This document shows, piece by piece, positions 1 through 8,361 of a stretch of DNA of 64,000 nucleotides. Both the position numbers and the translations under genes were made by a program. Source of the stretch: Paenibacillus senegalimassiliensis (GTDB taxonomy: Bacteria > Bacillota > Bacilli > Paenibacillales > Paenibacillaceae). The notes under the pieces were generated by a model. It ran no database searches. It had not been told where the DNA came from and saw nothing but the letters and a program-made list of their open reading frames with translations. Position 1 is the stretch's first letter. Each line of letters starts with the position of its first letter. The DNA lies in assembly GCF_001486585.1 (NCBI RefSeq), contig NZ_LN909045.1:233368-297367 (forward strand), given 5' to 3'.

Positions 1-816
1 CTACGCGGTCGCTCCAAATTCAAGAAGCGTCTTACTCTAAGTTTTAACCCGATCTTACAGGATCACTGGCTGTATACGGAGTATTTTGGGATATGGGACG
101 ACGGGCTTCAGTTCGTGGCTAAAGATGATGTTTCCATACTGAAGACGACTTACAAGGATAACCGGTTCCTTACTCCAGACGATATTGCCGCTCTGGAGAA
201 TGAGACCGATCCGTATTACTACGAAGTCTACACCTTGGGTAATTGGGGCGTCCTTGGAGCTGTCATCTTTAAAAATTGGCGCGTTGAGGATTTACGAGAA
301 CAAAGAAAATCTTTTGATAAAATCAGACACGGCTTGGACTTCGGCTTTGGAAATGACCCGAATGCCCTGGTTGACCTTCACTATGATAAGTCGCGAAAGC
401 GGATTTTTGTTTTTGGTGAAGAATATGCGTCTGATCTGACCAATGACGAAATCGCGGAGATTGTTAAACCCCATGTTGGGTCTCGTGTTGTTACTTGTGA
501 TAGTTCAGAGCCCAAGACCATCAAGGAGCTGAGGTTACGTAGAATCAATGCAATTGGGGCTAAGAAGGGTCCCGGAAGTGTTGAAGCGGGCATACGGTTT
601 CTGCAAGGTTTGGAGATCATCATATGTACGAGCTGCCAGAACACCAAGACAGAGTTCAGTAAGTACAAGTGGAAAGAGGATAAGAACGGCAATGTGCTTC
701 CTGTTCCAGTTGACAAGGATAATCACTTGATCGACGCTATTCGTTATGCCGTCGAGGATGAAATTGGGACAGCTAAGCTCAAAATCGGTAGCAAGTCCAG
801 ACTGGGGGTGAAGTGA
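1..816 (+). CDS. phage terminase large subunit (5' end outside window)
   Basis: ATPase-nuclease motor that cuts and packages phage DNA through the portal. The reading frame is open from base 1, so only about the last 271 residues are present and the Walker ATPase part lies upstream of the window. The visible part is the RNase H-like nuclease domain: an acidic residue in GLDFGFG (Asp codon 337-339), a second in TCDSSEP (499-501) and a third in HLIDAIRY (733-735), the spacing expected of the PBSX/Terminase_3 family. It is followed with overlap by a small gene and then the portal gene, the usual phage order. Family assignment is firm; the GTG at 115 is internal and not a start. Confidence 0.93.
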   Translation, partial: LRGRSKFKKRLTLSFNPILQDHWLYTEYFGIWDDGLQFVAKDDVSILKTTYKDNRFLTPDDIAALENETDPYYYEVYTLGNWGVLGAVIFKNWRVEDLREQRKSFDKIRHGLDFGFGNDPNALVDLHYDKSRKRIFVFGEEYASDLTNDEIAEIVKPHVGSRVVTCDSSEPKTIKELRLRRINAIGAKKGPGSVEAGIRFLQGLEIIICTSCQNTKTEFSKYKWKEDKNGNVLPVPVDKDNHLIDAIRYAVEDEIGTAKLKIGSKSRLGVK

Positions 817-1019
817 TGCAGGTATTTGTCTGCACCGATCATAAAGGGCATTACCCTGTTGGAACGGCTTCAGTAGTCATTGCTGAAAATGAACGGCAAG
901 CTTATAGGCTATTGGAAGCGCGGTTACAGCAAGTTGGCCTTGCGGATGAAGCGTTCACTCTTAGGCAGTTAGACATCACAACTCCCAAAGCGATTGTGTT
1001 GTGTGATGGGAACTATTAA
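816..1019 (+). CDS. small phage protein of unknown function
   Basis: A 67-residue protein beginning MQVFVCTD, between terminase and portal. Its ATG at 816 overlaps the terminase stop codon (814-816), and a G-rich ribosome binding site (GGGGGTG, 804-810) lies in front; a GTG at 813 is an alternative start. No domain or motif is recognised. Translational coupling to terminase and lack of any gap to the next gene argue that it is real. Small proteins at this position are common in siphovirus packaging modules, but no function can be given. Confidence 0.6.
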   Translation: MQVFVCTDHKGHYPVGTASVVIAENERQAYRLLEARLQQVGLADEAFTLRQLDITTPKAIVLCDGNY

Positions 1020-1050
1020 ATACGGCAGCAGTGAAAGAAGGTGAAATAGA

Positions 1051-2439
1051 TTGGCAATTATTCGAGATAGAGTATTCATGGCTGAGGATGGATCGGTGCC
1101 TGTCGAGTTACTTGCTTCCTGCATCAGAGAGCATCAGCAGGAGCTTTCAAGGTTGAACAAGCTGGATGAATACTACCGAGGTGAGCACTTGATCTTACAG
1201 CGGCCTGAGAGCGGGACGGGGCTGCCTAACAACAAGTTGGTAGCAAACCATGCGAAATACATTACGGATATAGCCGTTGGTTATGTCCTGGGCAACCCGG
1301 TCAAGTATGACAACGTGGATCAGATCGTCGAGCTTTACAAAACGCTGGATATTTCATCGCACGATAGCGAGATTGGGAAAGACTTGTCCATCTTCGGTAT
1401 TGGTCGTGAACTTTACTATCTCAGCTCCGACGAGGTTCCAATCCCTAAGGTGACCTGCATCGATCCGCGCCAGCTATTTCTTGTCGTTGACGACACAGTA
1501 GAGTATAAGTCGATGTTTGGAGTTCACTACTATGAACGCCTGGACATTGACGGAGAGCCCGACGGGTATAAAGTATTCGTCTATACGGATTCAACAGTCA
1601 CAGAATACTCCACAGACAGCCTTGAGTCCGGCTATGAACTTGTGGATAGTCAGGACCATTACTGGGATGCGGTGCCGGTGGTAGAGTTCTGGAACAACGA
1701 GGAGCAACTTGGAGACTTTGAAGGTGTTATGACGCTGATCGATGCCTATAATGCGTTGGCCAGTGACCGGCTTAATGATAAAGATCAATTCGTGGATGCG
1801 ATTCTTAAGATATGGGGCGTGTCACTGGGAGATGACGAAGCAGAAGCTTCTCAAACCATACAACTGCTTAAGCGGCTGAAGGTGCTGGAGCTTCCTGGTG
1901 CAGATGCCGGCGCCGATTGGTTGACGAAGCAGCTCAACGAGGCTGAGGTCGAGGTTCTGCGCAATGCGTTAAAGTCTGATATCCATGAGTTTTCCATGGT
2001 GCCGGATCTCACCGACGAAAATTTTGCGGCCAATGCTTCTGGGATAGCGATGAAGTACAAGCTTTTTGGCTTGGAGCAGTTGGCCGTAACGAAGGAGCGT
2101 TACTATAAGCAGGGACTTAGGGAACGGCTGAATATGTTTAGCCAGATGCTACGAGTCAAGGGGCAGGCGGTTAATACCGACAAGGTGAAAATCACTATGA
2201 CGCGGAACCTTCCTGTAAATGACTTGGAGATTGCGCAGCTCATATCCTTGTTAATCGATCACGTTAGCGATGAAACCCTGATTAGCCTATTATCGTTCGT
2301 AGATGATCCAGCGGCGGAGATAGCGAAAGTACGGGCTCAGCGCGAGGAGGCTGCCAAGCGACAACAGGCAGCATTCGGTATGCCGTTTGATCCGACAGAT
2401 CGAGTGACTGAGGATGAGGACGATGACGACGAGGAGTAA
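1051..2439 (+). CDS. phage portal protein, SPP1 gp6-like
   Basis: Forms the dodecameric ring at one capsid vertex through which DNA enters and leaves. It has 462 residues, close to the usual size of SPP1 gp6-type portals. The early NNKLVANHAKYITD and GYVLGNPVKY segments and the later SGIAMKYKLFGLEQL segment are typical of this family. The start is TTG at 1051, preceded by GAAGGTG. The C-terminus is strongly acidic (runs of Asp and Glu), as in many portals. The next gene begins inside its 3' end, so the two are probably translationally coupled. Confidence 0.93.
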   Translation: MAIIRDRVFMAEDGSVPVELLASCIREHQQELSRLNKLDEYYRGEHLILQRPESGTGLPNNKLVANHAKYITDIAVGYVLGNPVKYDNVDQIVELYKTLDISSHDSEIGKDLSIFGIGRELYYLSSDEVPIPKVTCIDPRQLFLVVDDTVEYKSMFGVHYYERLDIDGEPDGYKVFVYTDSTVTEYSTDSLESGYELVDSQDHYWDAVPVVEFWNNEEQLGDFEGVMTLIDAYNALASDRLNDKDQFVDAILKIWGVSLGDDEAEASQTIQLLKRLKVLELPGADAGADWLTKQLNEAEVEVLRNALKSDIHEFSMVPDLTDENFAANASGIAMKYKLFGLEQLAVTKERYYKQGLRERLNMFSQMLRVKGQAVNTDKVKITMTRNLPVNDLEIAQLISLLIDHVSDETLISLLSFVDDPAAEIAKVRAQREEAAKRQQAAFGMPFDPTDRVTEDEDDDDEE

Positions 2440-3967
2440 CGCCTATTGGGATCGTCGGGCGAATCAGCGTATGGCCGAGTATCATCGTGATGCAGAGGAG
2501 ACAATCCATATTGTTAATCGTGCTTACGACAAGAGCCTCTTAGACATTGAGGGCGCTATCGACCGTATTCTTGGTAAGTACGTGAGAGAGAGTGGCCTGC
2601 CTCAATCCGAAGCTCTCTCGCTGCTCAATAGTCCCATTACTCGAGTCGAATGGGAAGCAATTAAAGCGCAGTACATGAAAGTCCATGATCCAACACTTCG
2701 GCGGCAATTGCTGAACAAACTGAATGCTCCTGCTTATGCTGCAAGAATTAGCGGCATGGAAGCCTTAAAGGCAGACATCTATATCCAGTCAAAAGTTATT
2801 GCTGATGTAGAGATTGCCCAATCTACAAACAGCTACATTAAGACGATTGACCAGGCTTATTATCGGTCTATCTTTGATATGCAGCAGGGCCTTGGTTTAG
2901 CTTTTGAGTTTGCGACGATTCCGACAAAAGTAGTCGAAGAGATCCTACGCAATCCTTGGTCAGGAGAACACTTTTCACAGCGAGTCTGGAAGAACACAGA
3001 TCACTTGGCTGAACAGGTCATTGATGTGATCGCGGGCGGTTTTGAGTCAGGTATCAGCTATAAGCAGATGACTGATCAACTGGCCGAACGTATGGAAGTG
3101 GGGAAGTTTGCAGCTTCACGGCTTATCCGTACCGAGTCCACGTACATGGCGAATGCTGCCGAGATCGAAGCTTATAAAGAGGCCGAGATTGAGAAGTACA
3201 TGTTCGTAGCCACCTTGGATTTACGCACATCTCACACTTGCCAAGAGTTGGACGGGAAGATATTCCTTGTATCCGAGGCTAAAGCGGGTGTTAACCTGCC
3301 GGCTATGCATCCATTCTGCCGATCAACAACCAGAGCTGTTCTTGATGCTGATATTGCGAATAGGCTGCAACGTCGAGCCCGAAATCCGATTACAGGCGAA
3401 GTTGAAACTTTGCCGCCGGGAATGACGTACAAGGAGTGGAGGGCCAGTCTTGCTAAACAGCACGGCGCGGACCGCGTCGCAGCAATGGAGAAGATGGCAA
3501 GAAACCGCTCTGCTGATAAAATGCAGTATAATAAATTCAAAGAGCTTATAGGTAAAGACGCAGGGTCGAGCTTTGCCGCATTCCAGGACACGAAGTATAT
3601 TACGCCTGACAAATGGGCGGCCTTGAAACGTCAGGTCAGCACCTTCCGGAAAATTGAGGCGGGCAGTTCTTCTGACGCTTACAAGGATCGACTTCGAGAT
3701 ACCTACCGATATTTCAAACAGGAAGGTCACGAATTTACTATCCACGCTCTGAACCGTGTTGAAGGACCGAAGACAGGTAAAGGTAAAATGAGCTTTACTC
3801 GTGATGATGTAGGTAACTTGCTTAAGCAGCCGGCTAATTACAGGCAGCCAGACGGTAAGCAGGTTTATTACCGTGACGGATTGTCTGCGGTTCAGGCAAC
3901 CGATACAGGGGAGATTGTCAGCATAGTAACAAGGGCCAAGGCCCGTACAGATTGGGAGGTGCTATAA
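2423..3967 (+). CDS. MuF minor head protein fused to a toxin-like C-terminal domain
   Basis: A minor capsid protein of the SPP1 gp7/Mu gpF family, carried inside the head and thought to be ejected with DNA. The MuF domain spans roughly residues 165-310, with the recognisable LDLRTSHTCQELDG and HPFCRSTT segments. After a charged linker, the last 130 residues form a separate module containing HEFTIHALNRVEG, SFTRDDV and YYRDGLSAVQ. It resembles the barnase/EndoU/ColE5/RelE-like (BECR) nuclease tails found on MuF polymorphic toxins. ATG 2423 is chosen over ATG 2414; both overlap the portal gene. A small gene that could encode immunity begins one base after its stop. The head role is secure; the nuclease identity is inferred from fold-like pattern and context. 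Confidence 0.85.
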   Translation: MTTRSNAYWDRRANQRMAEYHRDAEETIHIVNRAYDKSLLDIEGAIDRILGKYVRESGLPQSEALSLLNSPITRVEWEAIKAQYMKVHDPTLRRQLLNKLNAPAYAARISGMEALKADIYIQSKVIADVEIAQSTNSYIKTIDQAYYRSIFDMQQGLGLAFEFATIPTKVVEEILRNPWSGEHFSQRVWKNTDHLAEQVIDVIAGGFESGISYKQMTDQLAERMEVGKFAASRLIRTESTYMANAAEIEAYKEAEIEKYMFVATLDLRTSHTCQELDGKIFLVSEAKAGVNLPAMHPFCRSTTRAVLDADIANRLQRRARNPITGEVETLPPGMTYKEWRASLAKQHGADRVAAMEKMARNRSADKMQYNKFKELIGKDAGSSFAAFQDTKYITPDKWAALKRQVSTFRKIEAGSSSDAYKDRLRDTYRYFKQEGHEFTIHALNRVEGPKTGKGKMSFTRDDVGNLLKQPANYRQPDGKQVYYRDGLSAVQATDTGEIVSIVTRAKARTDWEVL

Positions 3968-4255
3968 GTGTCCGTTGTGGAAGAGGTATTGAATAAAATA
4001 AAGCTTTTTGTTGACGGCGTTACTGATGCGGAAGAGTTCTCTTTCGATTTCCCCGACGACTTGGCAGATGCCTATGAAGGTCTGGAACGTGAGAATAAAC
4101 CGTTGGCCGTGCTACTTAATGACGAGATTCCTGATATATGCGCCGCCTTTCAGCCGGATGAGGCAGCAAGACGAGGAGAGCCCGAACTGCTCAATGAAGA
4201 TCAGTTTAGGCAGAAGGTAACTAAGGTTTACGAAAAAGCGAATAAGTTAGTCTAA
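3968..4255 (+). CDS. probable immunity protein for the MuF toxin
   Basis: A 95-residue acidic protein starting with GTG directly after the MuF gene stop, with a strong GGAGGTG site six bases upstream. Sequence such as LFVDGVTDAEEFSFDFPD and LLNDEIPDIC, all-helical with many acidic residues, resembles colicin-D-type and related immunity proteins of polymorphic toxin systems. Position immediately after a toxin-tipped gene and before a terminator-like hairpin fits a toxin-immunity pair, expressed so that a lysogen or infected cell survives the virion-borne toxin. The function is inferred; no direct homologue is named. Confidence 0.6.
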   Translation: MSVVEEVLNKIKLFVDGVTDAEEFSFDFPDDLADAYEGLERENKPLAVLLNDEIPDICAAFQPDEAARRGEPELLNEDQFRQKVTKVYEKANKLV

Positions 4256-4258
4256 TAG

Positions 4259-4286
4259 GCACTCTCAATTCATGGGGGTGCTTTTG
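4259..4286 (+). terminator. weak intrinsic terminator after the immunity gene
   Basis: Stem GCACTC / GGGTGC (one G-U pair) around an 11-base loop, followed by TTTTG. It separates the packaging and MuF genes from the scaffold and capsid genes. Confidence 0.45.
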
Positions 4287-4364
4287 TTATGTCCAGAACG
4301 TGCGGCAAGACGTAAAACTGCTGTCATGGATCAAGCCGAAGGGCGTTAAACTGGAGGTTTACTT

Positions 4365-5027
4365 ATGAAAGAGTTTATTGCAAAGAAATACCGCCTTCCT
4401 CTCAATCTGCAGTTGTTCGGTGATGACGATGACGATGACGATGACAAGAAGGAAGAGGATGAGGATAAGGACGACGACCCAGAAGACAAGAAAAAAGATG
4501 GCGAGATTACCTTCACGCCAGAACAACAGGCCCGTATTGATGCTCTGATCGCGAAGACCATTGCTAAGGAACGATCTAAGGCCGAGGCTGATGTCGAGAA
4601 GGCAAAGACCGAAGCCGAGAAGCTGGCCAAAATGAACGCAGACCAGAAGGCCGAGTATGAGCGTCAGCAGCGTGAAGCCAAGCTCACAGAGCGTGAAGCT
4701 GAAATTACGAAGCGTGAGCTTCGGGCGTCAGCGCTTGAGACGTTGGCCGAAAAGGGACTTCCAAAGGGTCTGGCCGACATTCTGAATTACACCGATGCTG
4801 ATAGCACGAAGGAAAGCCTTGATGCTGTAGAGACGGCCTTCCGCGCTGCAGTAGAAGCAGGAGTGAATGAACGCCTGAAAGGTAACCCGCCAGGCGGCGG
4901 CGGAGGCAGTAAAGGCGGCGGTCAAGTGAATCCTTGGAAGCAAGAGACCTTCAACTTGACCGAGCAAGGTCGCATCCTGCGGGAGAACCCGGAACTGGCG
5001 AAGCAGCTAATTGCTGCAGCTAAATAA
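4365..5027 (+). CDS. phage capsid scaffolding protein (DUF4355-like)
   Basis: Guides assembly of the procapsid and is then removed. It has 220 residues: an N-terminal stretch ending in QLFG, a run of Asp (residues 22-42, mixed with Lys and Glu), a long charged coiled coil (about 55-150) rich in Lys, Glu and Ala, and a Gly-rich hinge GGGGGSKGGG before a short C-terminal helix. This layout and its place just before the major capsid gene are typical of DUF4355 scaffold proteins of Firmicutes siphoviruses. GGAGG at 4353-4357 supports the ATG at 4365. Confidence 0.85.
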   Translation: MKEFIAKKYRLPLNLQLFGDDDDDDDDKKEEDEDKDDDPEDKKKDGEITFTPEQQARIDALIAKTIAKERSKAEADVEKAKTEAEKLAKMNADQKAEYERQQREAKLTEREAEITKRELRASALETLAEKGLPKGLADILNYTDADSTKESLDAVETAFRAAVEAGVNERLKGNPPGGGGGSKGGGQVNPWKQETFNLTEQGRILRENPELAKQLIAAAK

Positions 5028-5047
5028 GACAAGAGGAGCTGATTTGA

Positions 5048-6022
5048 TTGACTACACGTATTCAAGATGTAATTCAACCCGAAGTATTTACCCAATACTC
5101 GATTCAACGCACAATGGCGTTGTCGGCCTTGATCCAATCCGGCATCGCGCAGAACACGCCGGAGTTTGATGCTCTCGCAAGCGGACCTAATACACTGATT
5201 AACATGCCGTACTGGGACGATCTGACGGGAGATCCTGAGGTTATGAAAGACAACGGGGACACCACACCAGGTAAGATCACGGCGAATAAGGATGTAGCCC
5301 GTAAAATGGCATGGGTAAAGTCCTACGGAGCTAACGCGCTATCGGCGCTGTTGTCTGGAGATGATCCAATGAAGGCTATTGCGGATCTGTTCTCTGCTTA
5401 CTGGACGCGCCAATATCAAGAGATGTTGTTGTCCATCCTGGATGGCGTATTCGCTGCTTCCAACATGACAGATAAGGTTCATGACATCTCTACACTGACT
5501 GGCGGCAATGAATTTATCAACGGCCGTACCTTCATCGATGCCGCCCAAAAGATGGGAGATGCCAAGGATTTGCTGACTGGGGTCATGATGCACTCTGCCG
5601 TCGAGGCTGATTTGGCCAAAAATGACCTGATCGAGTACGTTCAAGATTCTAAAGGCTCTATCCGCATTCCTTACTTTATGAATAAGCGGGTTATTGTTGA
5701 TGATGCCATGGCCTTTGACACGGCAACCGGAGCTGGTTTAGCTTACTTGTTCGGTGAGGGGGCTATTGCTTGGGGTAATGGATCGCATCCAGACATTCAA
5801 CAAGCTGAGGTTGTGCGTAAAGGGTTATCGCTTGCTGGTGAGGATGTGCTTGTGAATCGCCGCTTGCCGCTGCTGCATCCACGGGGAGTTAAGTGGACAG
5901 AAACTACTGTAGACGACACGTTCCCTACGTTCACGGAGCTTGAGGACGGAGACAACTGGAGCCGGGTGTATGAACCTAAGGCGATCCGGATTGTGAAGTT
6001 CCAATTTAAAGTTAACGCATAA
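5048..6022 (+). CDS. phage major capsid protein
   Basis: Builds the icosahedral shell. It has 324 residues beginning MTTRIQDVIQPEVF, with the internal ARKMAWVKSYGANAL region and C-terminal HPRGVKW segment seen in the coat protein family common in Bacillus and Paenibacillus siphoviruses. The start is TTG at 5048 after GAGGAG. The gene lies directly after the scaffold gene and before the head-tail connector genes, and a short hairpin with a T-run follows it. Identification rests on sequence pattern, length and position. Confidence 0.88.
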   Translation: MTTRIQDVIQPEVFTQYSIQRTMALSALIQSGIAQNTPEFDALASGPNTLINMPYWDDLTGDPEVMKDNGDTTPGKITANKDVARKMAWVKSYGANALSALLSGDDPMKAIADLFSAYWTRQYQEMLLSILDGVFAASNMTDKVHDISTLTGGNEFINGRTFIDAAQKMGDAKDLLTGVMMHSAVEADLAKNDLIEYVQDSKGSIRIPYFMNKRVIVDDAMAFDTATGAGLAYLFGEGAIAWGNGSHPDIQQAEVVRKGLSLAGEDVLVNRRLPLLHPRGVKWTETTVDDTFPTFTELEDGDNWSRVYEPKAIRIVKFQFKVNA

Positions 6023-6045
6023 GAGGGGCCAATAGCCTCTCTTTT
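6022..6045 (+). terminator. hairpin after the capsid gene
   Basis: Stem AGAGG / CCTCT followed by CTTTTAT, directly after the capsid stop codon. Weak; it could attenuate transcription or stabilise the capsid mRNA end. Confidence 0.4.
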
Positions 6046-6071
6046 ATACTATTTTGGAGGTGTATATATCC

Positions 6072-6314
6072 ATGTCTAGCGGATTTGATAGAAGAGTTAG
6101 CCGGTTACGTGAATCAGTATTGGCAAGCACTCAAGAGGAGCTTAATGACCCGGGTCATCAAGGCGACAATGGCTCCGGGGGTTCGGATCAAGATTCAACT
6201 GAATTGAGCTTCAATGAGCTTCGGGCCAAGGCCAAGGAACTTGCTGTTGAGGGATACGGAAAGATGAACGCAGAACAGTTGCAAGAGGCGATTACAGCAG
6301 CACTGGAGGTCTGA
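6072..6314 (+). CDS. small phage protein with Rho-N/SAP-like C-terminal helix pair
   Basis: An 80-residue protein between capsid and connector genes. The C-terminal half (LSFNELRAKAKELAV... EQLQEAITAAL) has the helix-extended-helix look of Rho N-terminal or SAP-like domains, which occur in phage head fibre and small head proteins. The middle is low-complexity Gly, Ser and Asp. ATG 6072 is preferred: the TTG at 6054 lies within the ribosome binding site TTGGAGG. Function unknown; a head decoration or connector role is possible. Confidence 0.65.
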   Translation: MSSGFDRRVSRLRESVLASTQEELNDPGHQGDNGSGGSDQDSTELSFNELRAKAKELAVEGYGKMNAEQLQEAITAALEV

Positions 6315-6319
6315 TACCC

Positions 6320-6625
6320 ATGCTGGAAAAGCTCAAGCTTCAACTAGGCATTAAACTCGACGATGATGCGGAGGATTCTCTCCTCACTCTGATGCTGGAG
6401 GACGCCGAGCAGGATGTGCTCACCTGGACAAACCGGACAGAAGTTCCCACGTCACTTGAGTCTGTAGTCAGGCAGGTAGTTGTCATCAGGTATAACAAGC
6501 AGGGCGCGGAGGGGCAGACCAGTCATTCAGAGGGCGGTATTAGCCGGTCATTCGAGGATTTACCGAAGGGGCTGCAGCAGAGTATCCTGCAGAAGCGCCT
6601 GGTTAGGCTGGTGACCTATCAATGA
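6320..6625 (+). CDS. head-tail connector protein (gp6-like adaptor)
   Basis: A 101-residue helical protein resembling the QLRG/HK97 gp6 DNA-packaging adaptors that sit below the portal. The N-terminus LEKLKLQLGIKLDDDAEDSL and the VVVIRYNKQGAEGQTSHSEGG segment are characteristic. Its end overlaps the start of the next gene by four bases, so it is part of the tightly packed connector operon. Confidence 0.8.
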   Translation: MLEKLKLQLGIKLDDDAEDSLLTLMLEDAEQDVLTWTNRTEVPTSLESVVRQVVVIRYNKQGAEGQTSHSEGGISRSFEDLPKGLQQSILQKRLVRLVTYQ

Positions 6626-6981
6626 GACTCCTACGAAGAGATATGAAGCCTGTTATCTTTAGGGAGCGGGTCTCTAAGAAGGAGCCAGACGGCACTCCTT
6701 ATGAAGAATGGGCTCCTGATGGGATGAAGATTGAGGGAAATGTGCAGCCGGCTGGCGGTAAGGTGATGGCGGCGCAGTACGGAGAGCGCTTGGGCTATAT
6801 CATGGTCATGTACTGTGAGTACACAGCAGAGTCCCGTGAGCTGCTTGAGAGCTTCAATAGTCAGCAGAAGAGTTACGGGGCTTGCGTATTTGTTCCAGAG
6901 GATGCCGAATCACCAGACTACAAAGTGGTTGCCGTTAGGCCTTGGCGGCACATCGTCATTGAGCTGGAGAAGGTGAACTAA
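6622..6981 (+). CDS. head closure / minor capsid connector protein
   Basis: A 119-residue protein, second ring of the connector in this gene order. It reads as a small beta-barrel protein with an EYTAESRELLESF segment, similar in size and order to SPP1 gp16-type stoppers, which close the head until tail attachment. It overlaps both neighbours by one to four bases. The assignment depends mainly on order and size; direct sequence support is moderate. Confidence 0.7.
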   Translation: MRLLRRDMKPVIFRERVSKKEPDGTPYEEWAPDGMKIEGNVQPAGGKVMAAQYGERLGYIMVMYCEYTAESRELLESFNSQQKSYGACVFVPEDAESPDYKVVAVRPWRHIVIELEKVN

Positions 6982-7526
6982 TGGCTAGTGGATTCAAGAA
7001 TATGACCCGGCTCATGCGCAAGATCGACCGTCTTGGCGGTGACGCGAAGAAGGAGCTGCGGACAGGTGTAGGGCAGGCGACAAAGCTCGTACAGGGTGAT
7101 GCGAAGGACAATGCTGCGGTTGGTGAAGGTCAGCTTCGTAATCAGATTTATGGAGAGGTAAAGGACCCGGATCCCGACACCATTCAAGGGCGAGTGTATA
7201 CCAATACACAGCACGCGCCTTACGTAGAGTTTGGGACGGGTCCGGTAGGTCAGGAGAACAATGCCGATTTACCGCCAGAGCTACGCGCCAAGATATCCTA
7301 TCGCCAAGATGGCTGGTGGATTCATGAGTCGCAAATTGATGCGGCTACGGCTGAGAAGTATCACTTCTTCAAGCTCGAAACTGACGAAGGTGATTTTTAC
7401 TTTACACGAGGCATGAAGCCCCAGCCCTTTATGTATCCTGCTATCCAGGGTCGTAAAGAGGACGTTCCCAAGGTCATTGCCGCGCACCTGAACAAAGCAA
7501 TACAGCGGCTAGGGGGTGGCAACTGA
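6981..7526 (+). CDS. HK97 gp10-like tail completion protein
   Basis: A 181-residue protein with the family signature near its start (LMRKIDRLGGDAKKELRTGV and GDAKDNAAVGEGQLRNQI) and the YTNTQHAPYVEFGTGPVG segment typical of HK97 gp10 proteins, which act at the head-tail junction. Family members are often 130-150 residues; this one carries an insertion of about 40 residues rich in aromatic and acidic residues (around 95-140). It overlaps both neighbours by one base. Confidence 0.82.
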   Translation: MASGFKNMTRLMRKIDRLGGDAKKELRTGVGQATKLVQGDAKDNAAVGEGQLRNQIYGEVKDPDPDTIQGRVYTNTQHAPYVEFGTGPVGQENNADLPPELRAKISYRQDGWWIHESQIDAATAEKYHFFKLETDEGDFYFTRGMKPQPFMYPAIQGRKEDVPKVIAAHLNKAIQRLGGGN

Positions 7527-7879
7527 TGTACGATGTGAAACCCGAAGTGCTCTCGTTGCTGGAGACCATCCCAGAGGTGAACGTCGTCGGTGAATACCCA
7601 AAGGAATTCGCCCAGCTCCCGCTCATTAGCTTTTATGAGCTAACAAATAAGGAGTCTGAGCCCAAGCTGCCCGGCGTGCTCACAGAGGTTTCCTTGCAAA
7701 TTGATGTATGGAGCAAACGGAGTACAGGAAGCTTGGCCCAGCAGGTCAACACGTTGCTGAACAGCATTGGATTTCGTCGGCAGACGGCAAGAGACATATC
7801 TGACCCTTCAGGTGTAAACCGTAAAACGATGCGTTACCGAGGTATTATAGATGCTCGCACCAAGCGGGTAACCCAATAA
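7526..7879 (+). CDS. tail terminator protein
   Basis: A 117-residue protein between the gp10-like protein and the tail tube gene, where the tail terminator or tail-to-head joining protein is normally encoded. Segments such as VGEYPKEFAQLPLISFYEL and VSLQIDVWSK are typical of the family that caps the tail tube and sets its end. It starts at the A of the previous stop codon, showing coupling. Good positional support, moderate sequence support. Confidence 0.75.
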   Translation: MYDVKPEVLSLLETIPEVNVVGEYPKEFAQLPLISFYELTNKESEPKLPGVLTEVSLQIDVWSKRSTGSLAQQVNTLLNSIGFRRQTARDISDPSGVNRKTMRYRGIIDARTKRVTQ

Positions 7880-7895
7880 AGGAGAGTGAAGCCAG

Positions 7896-8309
7896 ATGGC
7901 ACAAGGCTTGTTAACCAAAGATACCGAGCTACAGTACAACAACGGCACTGATTTTGTGCGAATCGACTTTCTGATGTCCGTCCCGGAGCTTGGCGGGGAT
8001 CCGGAGCAAGTGGAAGTGACAACATTACAAGATGGTGTTCGTAAATACATTCCCGGAATTAAAGACCCTGGGGACTTGGAATTTCAATTCCTCTATGACA
8101 ACGAGTCAACGACGAGTAATTTCCGAATTATGCGCGGGCTGCAAGAGACCGGAGCTGCAACCCCTTTTAAGGTGGTCTTCCCGGATGGGACAGAGTGGGC
8201 CTTCACCGCAATCGTAAACGTAAAGATTGACTCGGGAGAAGTGAACGCCGCGTTGACGTTTACGGCCAGTATGATGCTGCAAAGTGAATTTGAAGTAACG
8301 AATCCATAA
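7896..8309 (+). CDS. phage major tail tube protein
   Basis: A 137-residue beta-rich protein that polymerises into the tail tube. The segments MSVPELGGDPEQVEVTTL, IPGIKDPGDLEFQFLYD and the closing NAALTFTASMMLQSEF are typical of this family in Firmicutes siphoviruses. The ribosome binding site is AAGGAGAG. A clear hairpin with a T-run follows the stop, as is common behind such highly expressed structural genes. Confidence 0.88.
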   Translation: MAQGLLTKDTELQYNNGTDFVRIDFLMSVPELGGDPEQVEVTTLQDGVRKYIPGIKDPGDLEFQFLYDNESTTSNFRIMRGLQETGAATPFKVVFPDGTEWAFTAIVNVKIDSGEVNAALTFTASMMLQSEFEVTNP

Positions 8310-8313
8310 TCAG

Positions 8314-8336
8314 GCGCTCCTGGAGGGGCGCTTTTT
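8314..8336 (+). terminator. intrinsic terminator or attenuator after the tail tube gene
   Basis: Stem GCGCTCC / GGGGCGC with a TGGA loop followed by TTTTT. It probably lowers read-through from tail tube into the chaperone and tape measure genes. Confidence 0.65.
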
Positions 8337-8361
8337 AATTTAACTTGAAGGAGCGATTCTA

